Shown here one piece after another: positions 13,001 to 25,299 of a DNA stretch of 64,000 nt. The DNA lies in assembly GCA_028583605.1 (NCBI GenBank), contig CM053327.1, positions 36,712,126 through 36,776,125 of the forward strand. The letters run 5' to 3'. Positions within the stretch are counted from its first letter, which is position 1. Every line of letters begins with the position of its first letter. A program made the translations under genes and the position numbers. The notes under the pieces were generated by a model. The model searched no databases. It had not been told where the DNA came from and saw only the letters and a program-made list of their open reading frames with translations. The stretch is from Dastarcus helophoroides (lineage: Eukaryota > Arthropoda > Insecta > Coleoptera > Bothrideridae).

Positions 13001-14060
13001 AAACCACAAAACACTATCAATGAAAGTAAAAATCTGATAATGCCTCATGAGTTAAACAAATTCATATTTGGAGCCACATAAGACGTCACCAGAAAGAATT
13101 CGTAACGGATTATGACATATAGAATTCATATTTGGAGCCCAAAAATATCTATTACAACTTCCTGAGTTACTTGTATGCAGTTTTATTGGCTTTTTCTTCG
13201 CCGGTCACTCCTTTCACAATACTAAATTTCAGTACCTTCTATTAAGGAATGGCAATCTGTTTTAGATTGCCTGAGTTACTTTGAAAACTTCCTAAAATAG
13301 CTAAAAATTGCCACAGATAAATTCCTGACGTATTCAAATATTTCATGTTTGGAGCCATACGATTATGCTGCCAGGCTTCCTCATTTGGTTCTTCCAAATT
13401 TTAATCACAAAACACTATCAGTGAAAGTGACGCCTCGTGAGTTGAGAAAAATCATATTTGGAGCCATTTAAACAGTCACAGACATTGAAATAATTTGTCA
13501 TGGTAGTGACTCAATTCAGATCTCTTGACACTTTGAAAACTTCCGGAATTAGCTAAAAATTGCCTTCGATAAATTCCTGATGTTTTCAAATATTTCATAT
13601 TTGGAGCTATACGATTAAACGCCCAGACTTTTCCATTTAACTTTCTCAAATTTAAACACAAAACACGATCAACGAAAGCAAATATCTGATAATGCCTCAA
13701 GAGTTTAGAAAATTCATATTTGGAGCCACATAAGCATGAACTAAGACATCATCAGTTAGTCAATAGAGTGGCTCGATTCAGATCTCTTGACATGTACCAA
13801 AAATTCATAATGCATTCTGACACAGGGAATTCGTATTTGGAGCCCACAAACATCTACTAAAACTTCTCGAGTAACTTTGAAAACGTTCTTAAATCACTAA
13901 ATACTACCTGGGATAAATGCCTGACCTATTTAAATATTTCGTATTTGGAGCCATACGGGCTCAAGCTTTCATTTAATTCTCCCATATTACAATAACCAAT
14001 TAGTTTGCCATGTCAGTGACCCAACTGAAATCTCTTGACATATATAAAGAATTCATAAAT
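10055..14060 (+). repeat. Array C: TTCATATTTGGAGCCATA box array (forward orientation)
   Basis: The 18-bp box TTCATATTTGGAGCCATA recurs about every 100 bp across 4 kb (for example near 10060, 10176, 10281, 10483, 10590, 12066 and 12177). The sequence between boxes falls into a roughly 300-bp three-box unit. It has recognisable phrases such as AGATAAATTCCTAACTTATT, CCAAATTTAAATC and TCTCTTGACATGTACAGAAT. The inter-box sequence drifts much more than the box. One box in the trimer is usually the variant TTCATATTTGAAG or TTCATATTTGGAGGCCACAA. I see no coding potential. Confidence 0.92.
13173..13269. mobile_element. 97-bp insertion in array C with 12-bp flanking direct repeats
   Basis: The array C phrase CCTGAGTTACTT (13161-13172) is interrupted by 97 bp unlike the array and then resumes with the same 12 bp from 13270. 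The insert is less AT-biased than its surroundings. One end (13253-13269) carries the hairpin CAATCTGTTTTAGATTG, a perfect 6-bp stem. On the minus strand it contains AATAAA. The flanking repeats look like a target-site duplication, which suggests a small retroposed fragment or a short non-autonomous element. Its source is not recognised. Confidence 0.6.
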
Positions 14061-15180
14061 TGGCACTAAACCATTGTCTATTGGTGGTGTAATGCTTTTA
14101 ACAAACCAGCATAGAACTATGTGCCTTGCATTTCGTTTTCGTGTGCCTTACATTTCGAGTCTCCCCGGGGTTATCCAAACTTTGCCGCGGAGATCGCCTT
14201 TCTGCGCAGCGACTTGGGTAGTTTTCCTAATCGCATTTGATCCATTAAACTATTTACCTCCTGATCCAGGTTAGCAGTGATATGGGTGATGGCTGCCTCA
14301 CTGCGCTGGAATAATTCCCGTCAAGAGTTGTTTGACGCGAGCTGCGCTGACGTGCCCATTAAATTATTTCATATTGTTGCGAATTCTCCGCGGCGGTCCC
14401 ATAATGGATACAGTTACGATATAATTGGAATGTGGACATAGATTGTCATTCAAATGTAACAGAAATCAATGAAGCATTTCACGTCCACCACATTAAGGCG
14501 ACAGTTATGTGATATCCTCATTCGAATTAATAAGTGTTTTAAACGGCCGTTAAAACCCAATGGCTTTGTTGTTTTCATGGGTTTTCTCGCCCGTAAAGTT
14601 AACGTCCGTGTAAGAGGGAATTATACTCGGTAATTACATTTATTGATTCTGCTTTAAATGATTTTTGCTAATAGGAATCAGAGCGGAGGCTTCAGAGGCG
14701 AAACAACGGATTTTATGTTGTTTTTTTGCATCGTGCCCTTATCTCAACAATGAAATAACTGAATTATTTTGAAACGTATTTAATGATGATGGATCTTTCT
14801 ACAATCCTTGCTATTCTGCGGGATAAATGATTGAATACTTTAAAAGAACGCGGGGACGTTCTTCCAAGAATCGAATAAACATGTTTTGTTTCCGCTGATA
14901 AGATCAACTTTGTATTAGCTGAAAAGTCGCCTTTTATTTCAAAAGCTGATGGCTAACCCAACCACTCATGAATGAATTCGATATTCAGATTACGAAGAAT
15001 TGACAACTTGTCAAGATTAAGGCATTTATGCTTTTAATTTCTGCTTTATTTATTAACTTGAAAAGTATATCACAATTTGCTGGTTTATCTGGTAATATTA
15101 ATTTCATTCTTTTAAATCTAAGAAGAAGGTGACACTTCGATGAAGAAATCGAGCATTTCGTATGTAATTTTCGTACGTCT
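14061..15180. other. Non-repetitive spacer between the oppositely oriented arrays C and D
   Basis: About 1.1 kb of normal-complexity sequence with a somewhat GC-richer part around 14150-14400. It contains no box motif. No exon or RNA is recognised. Confidence 0.55.
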
Positions 15181-18100
15181 GGGGGATGAACTAAGAAAAC
15201 ACCGATAAAGAATATTTTAGTGGAATATCATACGGCTCCAACGTCTGAATATGTCAGATAGTGATCTCACAAGATCTCACAATTAGCTTGCAGTGACGGA
15301 AATATGGCGGAATTAATTGAGATATGATTAGTAGATCATCATATGGCTCCAAATATGAATTATTGGCTACGTGGCTGAACTCTCTAAACGCACAAAATTC
15401 TCTGATTGAAATATTCCAGAATTAATTAAATGAGTCCTAAGCGATTGTCATTTGGCTCCAAAAATGAATTATGCGAATGGATTTGAAGATTATTTTCATA
15501 GAGACTTCACAATTACGATAAGGTGGCTGAAATCAGGGGAAATTACTTTAAAAGTTCTTAGTGAATAACCGTATGCCTCCAAATATGAATTTATTGGATA
15601 CGTAGTTGAACTCTCTAAACCCCTAAAATTCTCTGATTGAAATATTTCAGAATTAACTATATTAAGTAGTAAGCAATCGCCATATGGCTCCAAATATGAA
15701 TTATGCAAATACATTTGAAGATTAGTTCCGCAGAGATTTCACAATTAATATAAGGTGGCTAAAATACGGGGAAATTAATTTAAAAATTCTTAGTGAATGG
15801 CCGTAGTGGCTCCAAATATAAATTTACTGACTACGTAGTTGAACCCCCTAAATATCTAAAATTATCTAATTGAAATATTCCAGAATTAACTGCCATGAGT
15901 CTTAAGCGATCACCATATGGCTCCAAATATGAATTTATTGACTACATGGTTGAACTCTCTAAACGCCTAAAATTCTCTGAGTGAAATATTTCAGAATTAA
16001 GCTATATTAAGTATTAAGCGATGGCCATATGGCTCCAAATATGAATTATGCGAATATATTTGAAGATTATTTCGTAGAGATTTCAATATTAGTATAAGGT
16101 GGCTAAATACGGAGAAATTAATTTAAAAATTCTTAGTGGAACGGCCGTATGGCTCCAAATATAAATTTACTGACTACGTAGTTGAACTCTCTAAATGCCA
16201 AATGCTCCAAATATGAATTACTGGCTACGTGATTGAAATATTCCAGAATTAATTAAATGAGACTGAAGCGACTGTCATATGGCTCCAAATATGAATTATG
16301 CGAATACATTTGAAGATTATTTCCATAGAGACTTCACAATTGCGATAAGGTGGCTGAAATCAGAGGAAATTAATTTAAAAATTCTTAGTGAATGACCGTG
16401 TGCCTCCAAATACTGAATTTATTGGCTACGTGGTTGAGCTCTCTAAACGCCTAAAATTCTCTGATTAAAATATTTCAGAATTAACTATATTAAGTACTAA
16501 GCAATCACCATATGGCTCCAAATATGAATTATGTAAATACATTTGAAGATTATTTCTGTAAAGATTTCACAATTAGTATAAGGTGGCTGAAAGTACGGGG
16601 AAATTAATTTAAAAATTCTTAGTGGATGGCCGCATGGCTCCAAATATAAATTTACTGACTACGTAGTTGAACTCTCTAAATGCCTAAAATTATCTAATTG
16701 AAATATTCCAGAATTAACTGCATAAGTCTTAAGTGATCAGCATATGGCTCCAAATATGAATTTATTGACTACATGGTTGAACTCTCTAAACGCTTAAAAT
16801 TCTCTGAGTGAAATATTTCAGAATTAACTATATTAAGTATCAAGCCATATAGCTCCAAATATGAATTATGCTAATACATTTGAAGATTATTTCCGTAGAG
16901 ATTTCAGAATTAGTATAAGGTGGCTGAAATAGGCGGAAATTAATTTAAAAATTCTTAGTGGATGGCCGTATTGCTCCAAATATGAATTTACTGACTACAT
17001 AGTTGAACTCTCTAAATGCCTAAAATTCTCTAATTCAAATATTCCAGAATTAACTGCATAAGTCTTAAGCGATCACCATATGGCTCCAAATATGAATTTA
17101 TTGAATACATGGTTGGACTTTCTAAAAGCCTAAAATTCTCTGAGTAAAATATTTCAGAATTAACTATATTAAGTATTAAGCGATCGCCATATGGCTTCAA
17201 ATATGAATTATGCGAATACATCTGAAGGTTATTTTCGTAGAGATTTAACAATTACTATAAGGCGGCTGAAATAGGGGAAACTAATTTAAAAATTCTTGGT
17301 AAATGGCCGTAAGGCTCCAAATATGAATTTACTGACTACGTAGTTGAACCCCCTAAATGCCTAAAATTCTCTGATTGAAATATTTTAGAATTAATTATAT
17401 TAAGTATTAAGCGATCGCCATATGGCTCCAAATATGAATTATGCGAAAACATTTGAAAATTACTACCGTAGAGATTTCACAATTAAGATAAGGTGGCTGA
17501 AATCCGGAGAAATTAATTTAAAAATGTTTAGTGAATGGCTCCAAATATGAATTTATTGACTACGTCGTTTAACTATCTAAACGCATAAAATTCTCTTATT
17601 GAAATATTTCAGAATTAACTACATAAATCTTAGGCGATCGCCATATGGTTACAAATATGAATTATGCGAATACATTTGAAGATTAGTTTCATGGAGATTT
17701 CACAATTAGGATAAGGTGACTGAAATGCGGGGAAATTAATTTAAAAATTCTTAGTGGATGACCGTACAGCTCCAAATATGAATGTATTTGTTACGTGGTT
17801 GAACGCTAAATGCCACAAATTCTCTAACTGAAATATTCCAGAGTTAAGTACGTAAGTCTTAAGCGATCGCCATATGGCTCCACATATGAATTATGCAAAT
17901 ACATTTGAAGATTACCTCCGATTTCATAATTAAGATAAGATGGCTGAAATACGGCCAAGTTAATTTAAAATTTTTTAGTAAATAGCCATACGGCTCCAAA
18001 TATGAACTTTTTAATCTTAAAAAACTAAAATATAAAGAAATTTAGGAAAATCTTAATAAATAGTCGTCCGGCTCCAAATATGAGCTCCCTAATGTCAAAA

Positions 18101-19310
18101 GAAACAGAAGATTATCATCGGAGTCGAATTTTAATAATTGAAGTTATACAGAATAGTTGTATGGCTCCAAATATGAGCTTTCTAATTAATTCTAAAAGAA
18201 GCAGACGATTATTGTAGTCGAATTTTAACAACTGAAGTTATGGGCGTGAAATATGGAGAACTTAATTGGAAAAGTCTCAGCAGGCAATGGTATGGTGCCA
18301 AATACAACTCTATATACCTCAGAAAATTGAAATTTTGCAATCAGGATCAGTTGATTGATTAGTTGCAAAAATTAACTACGCAAGTCTTACAGAATCGCCC
18401 TATGGCTCCAAATACCTCAGATAAATTCCTAATTTATTCAAAAATTTCATATTTGGAGCCATACGAATTTAAAAATTCTTAGTGAATGGTCGTGTGGCTC
18501 CAAATATGAATATATTTGCTACGTGGTTGAAAGCTAAATGCCTAAAATTCTCTAACTGAAATATTCCAAAGTTAAGTACGTAAGTCTTAAACGATCGCCA
18601 TATGGCTCCAAATATGAATTATGCAAATACATTTGAAGATTACTTCTGCAGAAATTTCATAATTAGGATAAGGTGGCTGAAACACGGGGAAGTTAATTTA
18701 AAAATTCTTAGTAAATGGCCGTATGGCGCCAAATATGAAATTTTTGAGGTAAAAAAACTAAAATATAAAGAAATTTACGAAAATCTTAATGAATGATTGT
18801 AGGGCTCCAAATATGAGCTTTCTAATTTCAAAAGAAATGGAAGATTTTTGAAGTTCAATGTTTAACAATTGAAGTTATACAGAATAGCCGTATTGCTCCA
18901 AATATGAGCTTTCTGAATTCAGAAGAAACAGGAAGATTATCGGAGTCGAATTTTAACGAATTAAAGATATGTGCGTGAAACTTAACTTAATTGGAAAAGT
19001 CGTAGCAGTCAATGGTATGGTGCCAAATTTATAAACTCTTTAAATATCTCAGAAAATTAGAATTTTCGCAATCAGGATCAGTTGATTAGTTTATTGAAAA
19101 ATTAACTACACAAGTCTTACAGAATCGACATATGACTCCAAATATGAACTTGGATGTATACTCCGAAGTTTATTTAAAACAAATACGATCTCCTAGTCGC
19201 CAACGAAGAGATGAATCTAAGAGGCCTCGTGAACTGATCATCTGGCTCCAAATATGAACTTTCTAATAACAAAAGACGTCAGTGTATGACTCCAAATATA
19301 AACTCAACAC
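15181..19310 (-). repeat. Array D: TATGGCTCCAAATATGAA box array (reverse orientation of the array C box)
   Basis: The box here reads TATGGCTCCAAATATGAA on the plus strand, the exact reverse complement of the array C box. It recurs roughly every 110 bp (for example near 15341, 15684, 15917, 16029, 16259, 16509, 16743, 17078 and 17422). A two-box unit of about 230 bp is marked by AAATTAATTTAAAAATTCTT, GATTTCACAATTAGTATAAG and TTGAACTCTCTAAACGCCTA. Sequence outside the box does not resemble array C in either orientation. The last kilobase (about 18050-19310) is more degenerate. Confidence 0.92.
18412..18465 (+). repeat. Array C fragment embedded in array D
   Basis: Inside array D, just after TATGGCTCCAAAT, a 54-bp piece reads ACCTCAGATAAATTCCTAAT, then TTATTCAAAAATTTCATATT and TGGAGCCATACGA. 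This is array C sequence in array C orientation (compare 11105-11152). Array D then resumes at ATTTAAAAATTCTTAGTGAA. The result is a local hairpin with a stem of at least 13 bp. Confidence 0.85.
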
Positions 19311-20136
19311 TTGATATTTAAAATTCTGCCGTTAATAATTTTAGTAGAAGACATGTTTAAAAGAAACTTTGAAATATGTTTGAATTGCTTGCAGCTGTTG
19401 GGGATTATAAAACAATTCCAGGTTTTCGCGTAACATTATTAACTCTCCGTGCCACAGCAGTTGGAGAATCATGCTGTATATAGGAGATGGTTTCGCTGCT
19501 TTATTTCTTTGGAAGCTCTCATAGCGGCTTTTGTTCTGTTTTGTTCGATTCAGTTCCAGGCTTATTTTACACAGCTCACGTATTCGTCGCTCTAGCGGAA
19601 TTTCTTCCATTTGTTTGAAGACGAAATCACTGAACTTGGCGGAATGATTTGCAATTATTCAGGCCGGTCGTTTCGTTAGCACCATTAGCAATAATTTTGC
19701 GGCATTTTTTACTCTGCCGTCCGTAAAGTAAACGATTGCAAGATTGCACGATGTTTTTGCGGTTTTCAATTATTTTTATTATTTCATTTTCGATACTTTT
19801 ATATTAATCTGTCTCCAATCATCACCGCTAGGTACTGTTAGTTTGCTGTAGAAATAACGCGGATGTTGCGAAATGTTAACTCGGGGTGGGAAGCGTTTGA
19901 GTATTCTGATCATTAATGCTATTAAGTGTAATTACAAGCTGAAAGGGCAAATAAGATTGAGATCTTTTGCCCACCGGGCGCGGTAAAGTTTAAAAATTTT
20001 AAATAGGCAGATTTATGTTAATTATCCCATTACCTCCTCGCGATAATTTGTAGACGATTAACATCAGTCTTAAACGAGTACACGTTTTTCAAATATCAAG
20101 TTTTATTATTATTATTTTTGTAATTAGGTTCATGGT

Positions 20137-20354
20137 GCGGCTTCCGTAAAACCACCATTGGTGGTTTCGTTCTCGAAAATAAATGATATCCCACTTCTGA
20201 CACCAGCGGAGATCTGGCTGAATATCTCTAATGATGATGATGATGTATTGCCAACAGTAACGTCAATATGCCGACGTGATGTTAATTTATGTTATTTTTC
20301 AACTCTTGGTCGTAATCTTAATGTGTTGGTGCTTTTCAAGCCGGTAACAAGCCA
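20137..20354 (+). repeat. Duplicated 220-bp segment, copy 1
   Basis: Starts GCGGCTTCCGTAAAA and ends GGTAACAAGCCA. It is about 96% identical by eye to 29873-30096, with one small indel. It includes a (TGA)n run near 20231. Flanking sequences of the two copies differ. I do not recognise the sequence. The open frame is shared, but with so few differences between the copies this is weak evidence for coding. Confidence 0.85.
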
Positions 20355-20989
20355 GTATTTAACTTTTAATGGCATCGATATTCAACCATATTTCTTCATA
20401 ATGATGAGACCATAGGCTACGTGAAGCAAACACATGAGGTAACTCATCTAGTACTGATCTATCGCTTATTGCATCGAGCGCTGCTACACTTAAAGTGTTC
20501 CGGGTTTTCTTCGAAATGGCACCTTTCAATGTCACAGAATTTATAAAGATAAGATTGCCCTCAGACAAGAGTTTTAATGTATTAGGGAGAAATGCAGCTC
20601 GAACTACTTGTGAAGAAGAACTCATTTCGTTCTTGCAACTGGGCGATTGAAAGGTTAATCTACTTCTACTTGTGTCATCAGTTAAATGTTTTGTAATGAA
20701 ACGGTCGAACGTGCTACAGTTGAAAATATTTACAGCAACCATAGACCTTGGCCTTAGCACGGTACAGTCGCTGTAACATTTCCAACTTATAGCTATTAGC
20801 TATATGCACTCAAGAGATCCGAATTCCATTTAGTGACTTGTAATAACATTCGACTGTATCTTACGAGGAACACTTTTGCTAACTGAAGCATTGAGTATTA
20901 CAACCAAGCTCTGCACGATGTAACTAAGGTTACAAACGCCACTAGTAGTGAGATAACTTTCGTTCTTATATTATAGGTTGCTTAGGAAC

Positions 20990-21218
20990 ATTGCATACAT
21001 GGTTGAGGGTGTCCCCCAATCATCTTGACCCCCTGACCCCTCACCCTTTGAACACAATTCAAAATGTGAAACTTGAGGAAGCATAAATGGAGACAACATT
21101 GCATGGTTGAGTATGTCCCCCAAGCATTTACGAAGAACTGATTTTAAATCAAGCACCACTTGGCCCCTCACCCTTTAAACACAATTCAAATTGTGAAACT
21201 TGAGGAAGCATAAATGAA
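20990..21218 (+). repeat. Short tandem duplication of about 110 bp
   Basis: Two adjacent copies share CATGGTTGAG, TGTCCCCCAA, CCCCTCACCCTTT, CACAATTCAAA and TGTGAAACTTGAGGAAGCAT. The second copy differs by a substituted or inserted stretch in the middle around 21128-21160. Unusually C-rich for this window. Confidence 0.85.
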
Positions 21219-21865
21219 GACTATAAGGTGGCCTCACGTGGCAAAGTCTCAGATTCTCGCCATCGATCTTCGCCAAACGTAGACATATTCCGACATTTCG
21301 TGCGGAAGCATTCCTCTATTTTCTGCGATTCGATGCGAAGCTCGTCAAGCGGGGATGCAGATCTGGCCAGCAATCGGCGAATAAAGCAATCCACAATAAA
21401 TAATATGGAACAGACTCCTGTCAGGTAGAAACTGCAATTTGTGGGCGGCTTTTAAGGTAGTCGAGCGTTAAGTTGCATCAAACGTATCTGGTCGCACGTA
21501 GTGTTTTACTGTTGCTCAGCTCAAAGGACTCGCGTGTGAAATTCCTCATCACTTTTACGAGACGTGTTATAGTTGGATTTCCGAGGGAAACTTACCGGAT
21601 TAATATTCTTGAAACGCCTCTGCGACATTTTTTTATTAGCGTAACAGCATCGTTAAATGAGTTTGGAAGTAATTCGAGTCTCAGAATATCATGATTAGCA
21701 AGACAAATTAAAGCTCTATTATTTTTAGCTTTGACTTTTGTTTATTCTGATTTTTAGTTTTTTCTAGAAAGGGCTTCTTTACTTGAAAATTTTACTAAGA
21801 AACTCGATTTTTTTAATTTCAAAATTTAATCTCATAATTTCAATTTTTTTTAATAGTACACATTG

Positions 21866-24190
21866 ATTGTCTATTATTGTTTAAAACAATCTCATAACGA
21901 AGACTAGATAAGAATAGAATAGAATCCTCAACTTTGATCACTACATCACTTTGTTTCTTTATTATTGTTTAAGATAATCTTCTGATTAAAATTAAAAAGG
22001 AAACGAAGTTTCTTAAACCTGAGCATTGATGACTAACTTTGATCACTATATCACTTTCTTTCTCTATTATTATGTAGATAATCTTCTGATGAAGAGTGAA
22101 AGAGAAACAAAATTTTGTAATCCTGAGCACTGATGACGACTAACTTTGAAGACTACATCACTTTAATTCTCTATTATTGTTTAGGATAATCTCCTGATTA
22201 AACTTGAAAGAGAAAAGAAGCTTCTTAATCCTGAGCATTGATGACTGACCTTGTTCACTACATCACTTTGTTTCTCTATTATTATAATCTTCTGATGAAG
22301 ACTGAAAGAGAAATAACATTTTTTAATCCTGAGCATTGATGACGACTAACTTTGAAGACTACATGACTTTAATTCTCTATTATTGTTTAGGATAATCTTC
22401 TGATTAAACTTGAAAGAAAAAAGAAGCTTCTTAATCCTGAGCATTGATGACTATCCTTGATCACTACATCACTTTGTTTCTCTATTATTATGTAGGATAA
22501 TCTTCTGATGAAGACTGAAAGAGAAACAAAATTGTGTAATCCTGAGCATTGATGACGACTAACTTAAAAGAGAAAATAAGCTTCTTAATCCTGAGCATTG
22601 ATGACTGACCTTGTTCACTACATCACTTTGTTTCCCTATTATTATGTAGGATAATCTTCTGATGAAGACTGAAAGAGAAATAACATTTTTTAATCCTGAG
22701 CATTGATGACGACTAACTTTGAAGACTACATGACTTTAATTCTCTATTATTGTTTAGGATAATCTTCTGATTAAACTTGAAAGAAAAAAGAAGCTTCTTA
22801 ATCCTGAGCATTGATGACTAACCTTGATCACTACATCACTTTGTTTCTCTATTATTATGTAGAATAATCTTCTGATGAAGACTGAAAGAGAAACAACATT
22901 TTGTAATCCTGAGCACTGATGACGACTAACTTTGAAGACTACATGACTTTAATTCTCTATTATTGTTTAGGATAATCTTCTGATTAAACTTGAAAGAAAA
23001 AAGAAACTTTTTAATCCTGAGCATGATGACTAACCTTGATCACTACATCACTTTGTTTCTCTATTATTATGTAGGATAATCTTCTGATGAAGACTGAAAG
23101 AGAAACAAAATTGTGTAATCATGAGCACTGATGACGACTAACTTTGAAGACTACATCATTTTAATTCTCTATTATTGTTTAGGATAATCTTCTAATTAAA
23201 CTTGAAAGAGAAAATAAGCTTCTTAATCCTGAGCATTGATGACTGACCTTGTTCACTACATCACTTTGTTTCTCTATTATTATGTAGGATAACCTTCTGA
23301 TGAAGACTCAAAGGGAAACAAAATTGTGTAATCCTGAGCTCTGATGACGACTAACTTTGAAGACTACATCACTTTAATTCTCTATTATTGTTTAGGATGA
23401 TCTCCTGATTAAACTTGAAAGAAAAAAGAAGCTTCTTAATCCTGAGCATTGATGACTAACCTTGATCACTACATTACTTTGTTTCTCTATTATTGTGTAG
23501 GATAATCTTCCGATGAAGATTGAAAGAGAAACAAAATTTTGTAATCCTAAGCGTTGATGAGACTAACTTTGAAGACTAGATTACTTTAATTCTCTATTAG
23601 TGTTTAGGATAATCTTCTGATTAAACTTGAAAGAGAAGAGAAGCTTCTTAATCCTGAGCATTGATAACTAACCTTGACCACATCACTTTGTTTTTCCATT
23701 AGGATAACATTCTGATGAAGATTAAAAGAGAATCAAAGTTTCCTAATCCCGATCATTGATGACCATTTCAGTCTATTTCGTTATTGGAGTTTAAGATAGT
23801 CATAGAAAGATTACAAACGGGAATTTCCTAATTCTTATCTTTGACTCTAATGAATATTTCACTGCTGTTTTTTAGGACAATCTTCCGATGAAGATTGAAA
23901 GAAAAACGAAAATTCTTGATCTTCAACTTTGGTGACTATGCCACTTTGTTTCTTTGTTACTGTTTAGAGTAATCTTCTGATGAAGACTGAAAGAGAAACG
24001 AAGATTCTATAATCCTCCACTATGATGACTATTACATTTGATTTCTCCAGTATTGTTCAGGACAATCTTCTGAAGAAGATTGAAAAAGAAACAAAGTTTT
24101 GTAATCATTCAGCTTTGGTAACTATTTTAATTTGTTTCTTCATTCATGCTTGGCACAAATCGAAAGATCAAAAACAAATTTCTTGGTTCT
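21866..24190. repeat. Array E: about 105-bp monomer array in dimeric arrangement
   Basis: About twenty monomers of roughly 105 bp are marked by GGATAATCTTCTGATGAAGA, AATCCTGAGCATTGATGAC and CTACATCACTTTGTTTCTCT. Two monomer types alternate through most of the array: one with TATTATGTAGG, AAGACTGAAAGAGAAAC and GATGACGACTAAC, the other with TATTGTTTAGG, TAAACTTGAAAG and GATGACTAACC. This gives an approximately 210-bp dimer. The edges, before about 22040 and after about 23700, are more diverged, as expected for tandem arrays. No coding content. Confidence 0.92.
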
Positions 24191-24589
24191 TAAGCACCTG
24201 AGTCTGACGAATTATCACTCATCACTAAAGAGAACCTTATGTATACTCCATGGAAGCTGCCGAATTGGGTTCTCGTTTTATGCATAGTACACACTTGGTG
24301 CTGAGGCAACATTCCATCGAGCGATGCGTTTGCGTTAGAAAGCTAAAGGCCGTAGTGAAAACATGCATCTGGTTCAAGAGATGCTCTTCACGCAGATACC
24401 AAGTACATACCGGCGTCAAGTTGCGGGCAATCACGCCACAAAACGCTATGTAATTTAACTAAAGTGATGGCTTGAGGAAGTGGGTTTGAAGTTAAGATCA
24501 AAGCACACGTATGATTATGCAAAGTCTGCTGACCATGTGTAATAACTAGTGCCCTGGTTTGCTCCCCATGTTGTTCCACTGCCCACAGT
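24191..24589. other. Non-repetitive spacer between arrays E and F
   Basis: About 400 bp with higher GC than its neighbours around 24250-24450. Overlapping short open frames exist on both strands, but no domain or splice signal supports any of them. Confidence 0.45.
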
Positions 24590-25290
24590 TCGAAGCGAAA
24601 TTCCTCGCTTCGCTGAAAGCCTTAATGCCAAAGCCAGTCATCACTCTGTGCTGGTATCCATCCTTAGATTGAAGCGGGATTTGTCCAATAAGGAGATTCA
24701 TTCAAATGAGTGAAGCGAAATTTTTGCGACTGTTCCTAATTATGGAGCCTTTTTTCAGGAGAATTAATGAATGGACGCGAAATCCTCGAAATTCTTCATA
24801 AATGCGACCTTTTTTAGAGAAACAAATAAAAGGAAGCCTTTAGATTCATTTGAGACTACGACTAGCTTTTTTTGAAAGCGAAACCCCTAAGGATTCTATA
24901 CTAATGAGAACTTCTTCGGAAGAAACCATAAATCGAACCAAAACCCTTGAGATTCTTTTACTATTATGAACTTCTTTGACAAGAAGGATTAAATGATCCT
25001 TGTGGTCCCTTTGCAATTAACAGTAGAATGAATGGAAAGGTCTCGATAGTCACAAACTTCTTTCAGAAGAAAGAATAAAAGGAAGCGAAATCCTTGAGGT
25101 TGCTGTGATATTAGAAATTTCTTCCAGAAGGAAGAATAGAAAGAAGAGATTTTTTACTCTTTCGACCTTCTTTCAAATGAAAGAATAAAGAGAAGCGAAA
25201 CCATTGAAAATATTTCCATTTCAGAAGAAAAAGTAAATCGAAGCGAAACTCTTCGCTCTCTTCAGATTCCTTTTTCAGAAGAAATTTGTT
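24590..25290. repeat. Array F: degenerate purine-rich minisatellite of about 60 bp
   Basis: Words GAAGCGAAA (near 24592, 24713, 25084, 25193 and 25240) and TTTCAGAAGAAAGAATAAA recur at irregular multiples of about 55-65 bp. The plus strand is A/G-rich, with GAAGAA complementary to the TTCTTC words that dominate array A. The repeats are old and highly diverged. Confidence 0.7.
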
Positions 25291-25299
25291 CATAATTAT

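Larger units (their letters stand above)
19311..21865. other. Mostly non-repetitive block between arrays D and E
   Basis: Normal-complexity sequence containing one copy of a duplicated segment (20137-20354) and a short tandem duplication (20990-21218). The open frames here (for example 20359-20760 minus, 133 codons, and 21228-21428 plus) have no recognisable domain and no supporting splice sites, so I do not call them genes. Confidence 0.5.

Noticed and set aside
10055..19310. CRISPR-like array (regular repeats with variable spacers)
   Set aside because: The inter-box sequences are related to each other, lengths vary, the context is a eukaryotic intron, and there are no cas genes.
20158..20415. 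Conserved frame shared by the 220-bp duplicates as coding
   Set aside because: The two copies differ at too few positions to show selection on protein, and neither has splice sites or a recognisable domain.
20359..20760. 133-codon minus-strand frame as a gene
   Set aside because: No recognisable domain, no splice sites in phase and no codon bias visible by eye. One such frame in 64 kb is expected by chance.
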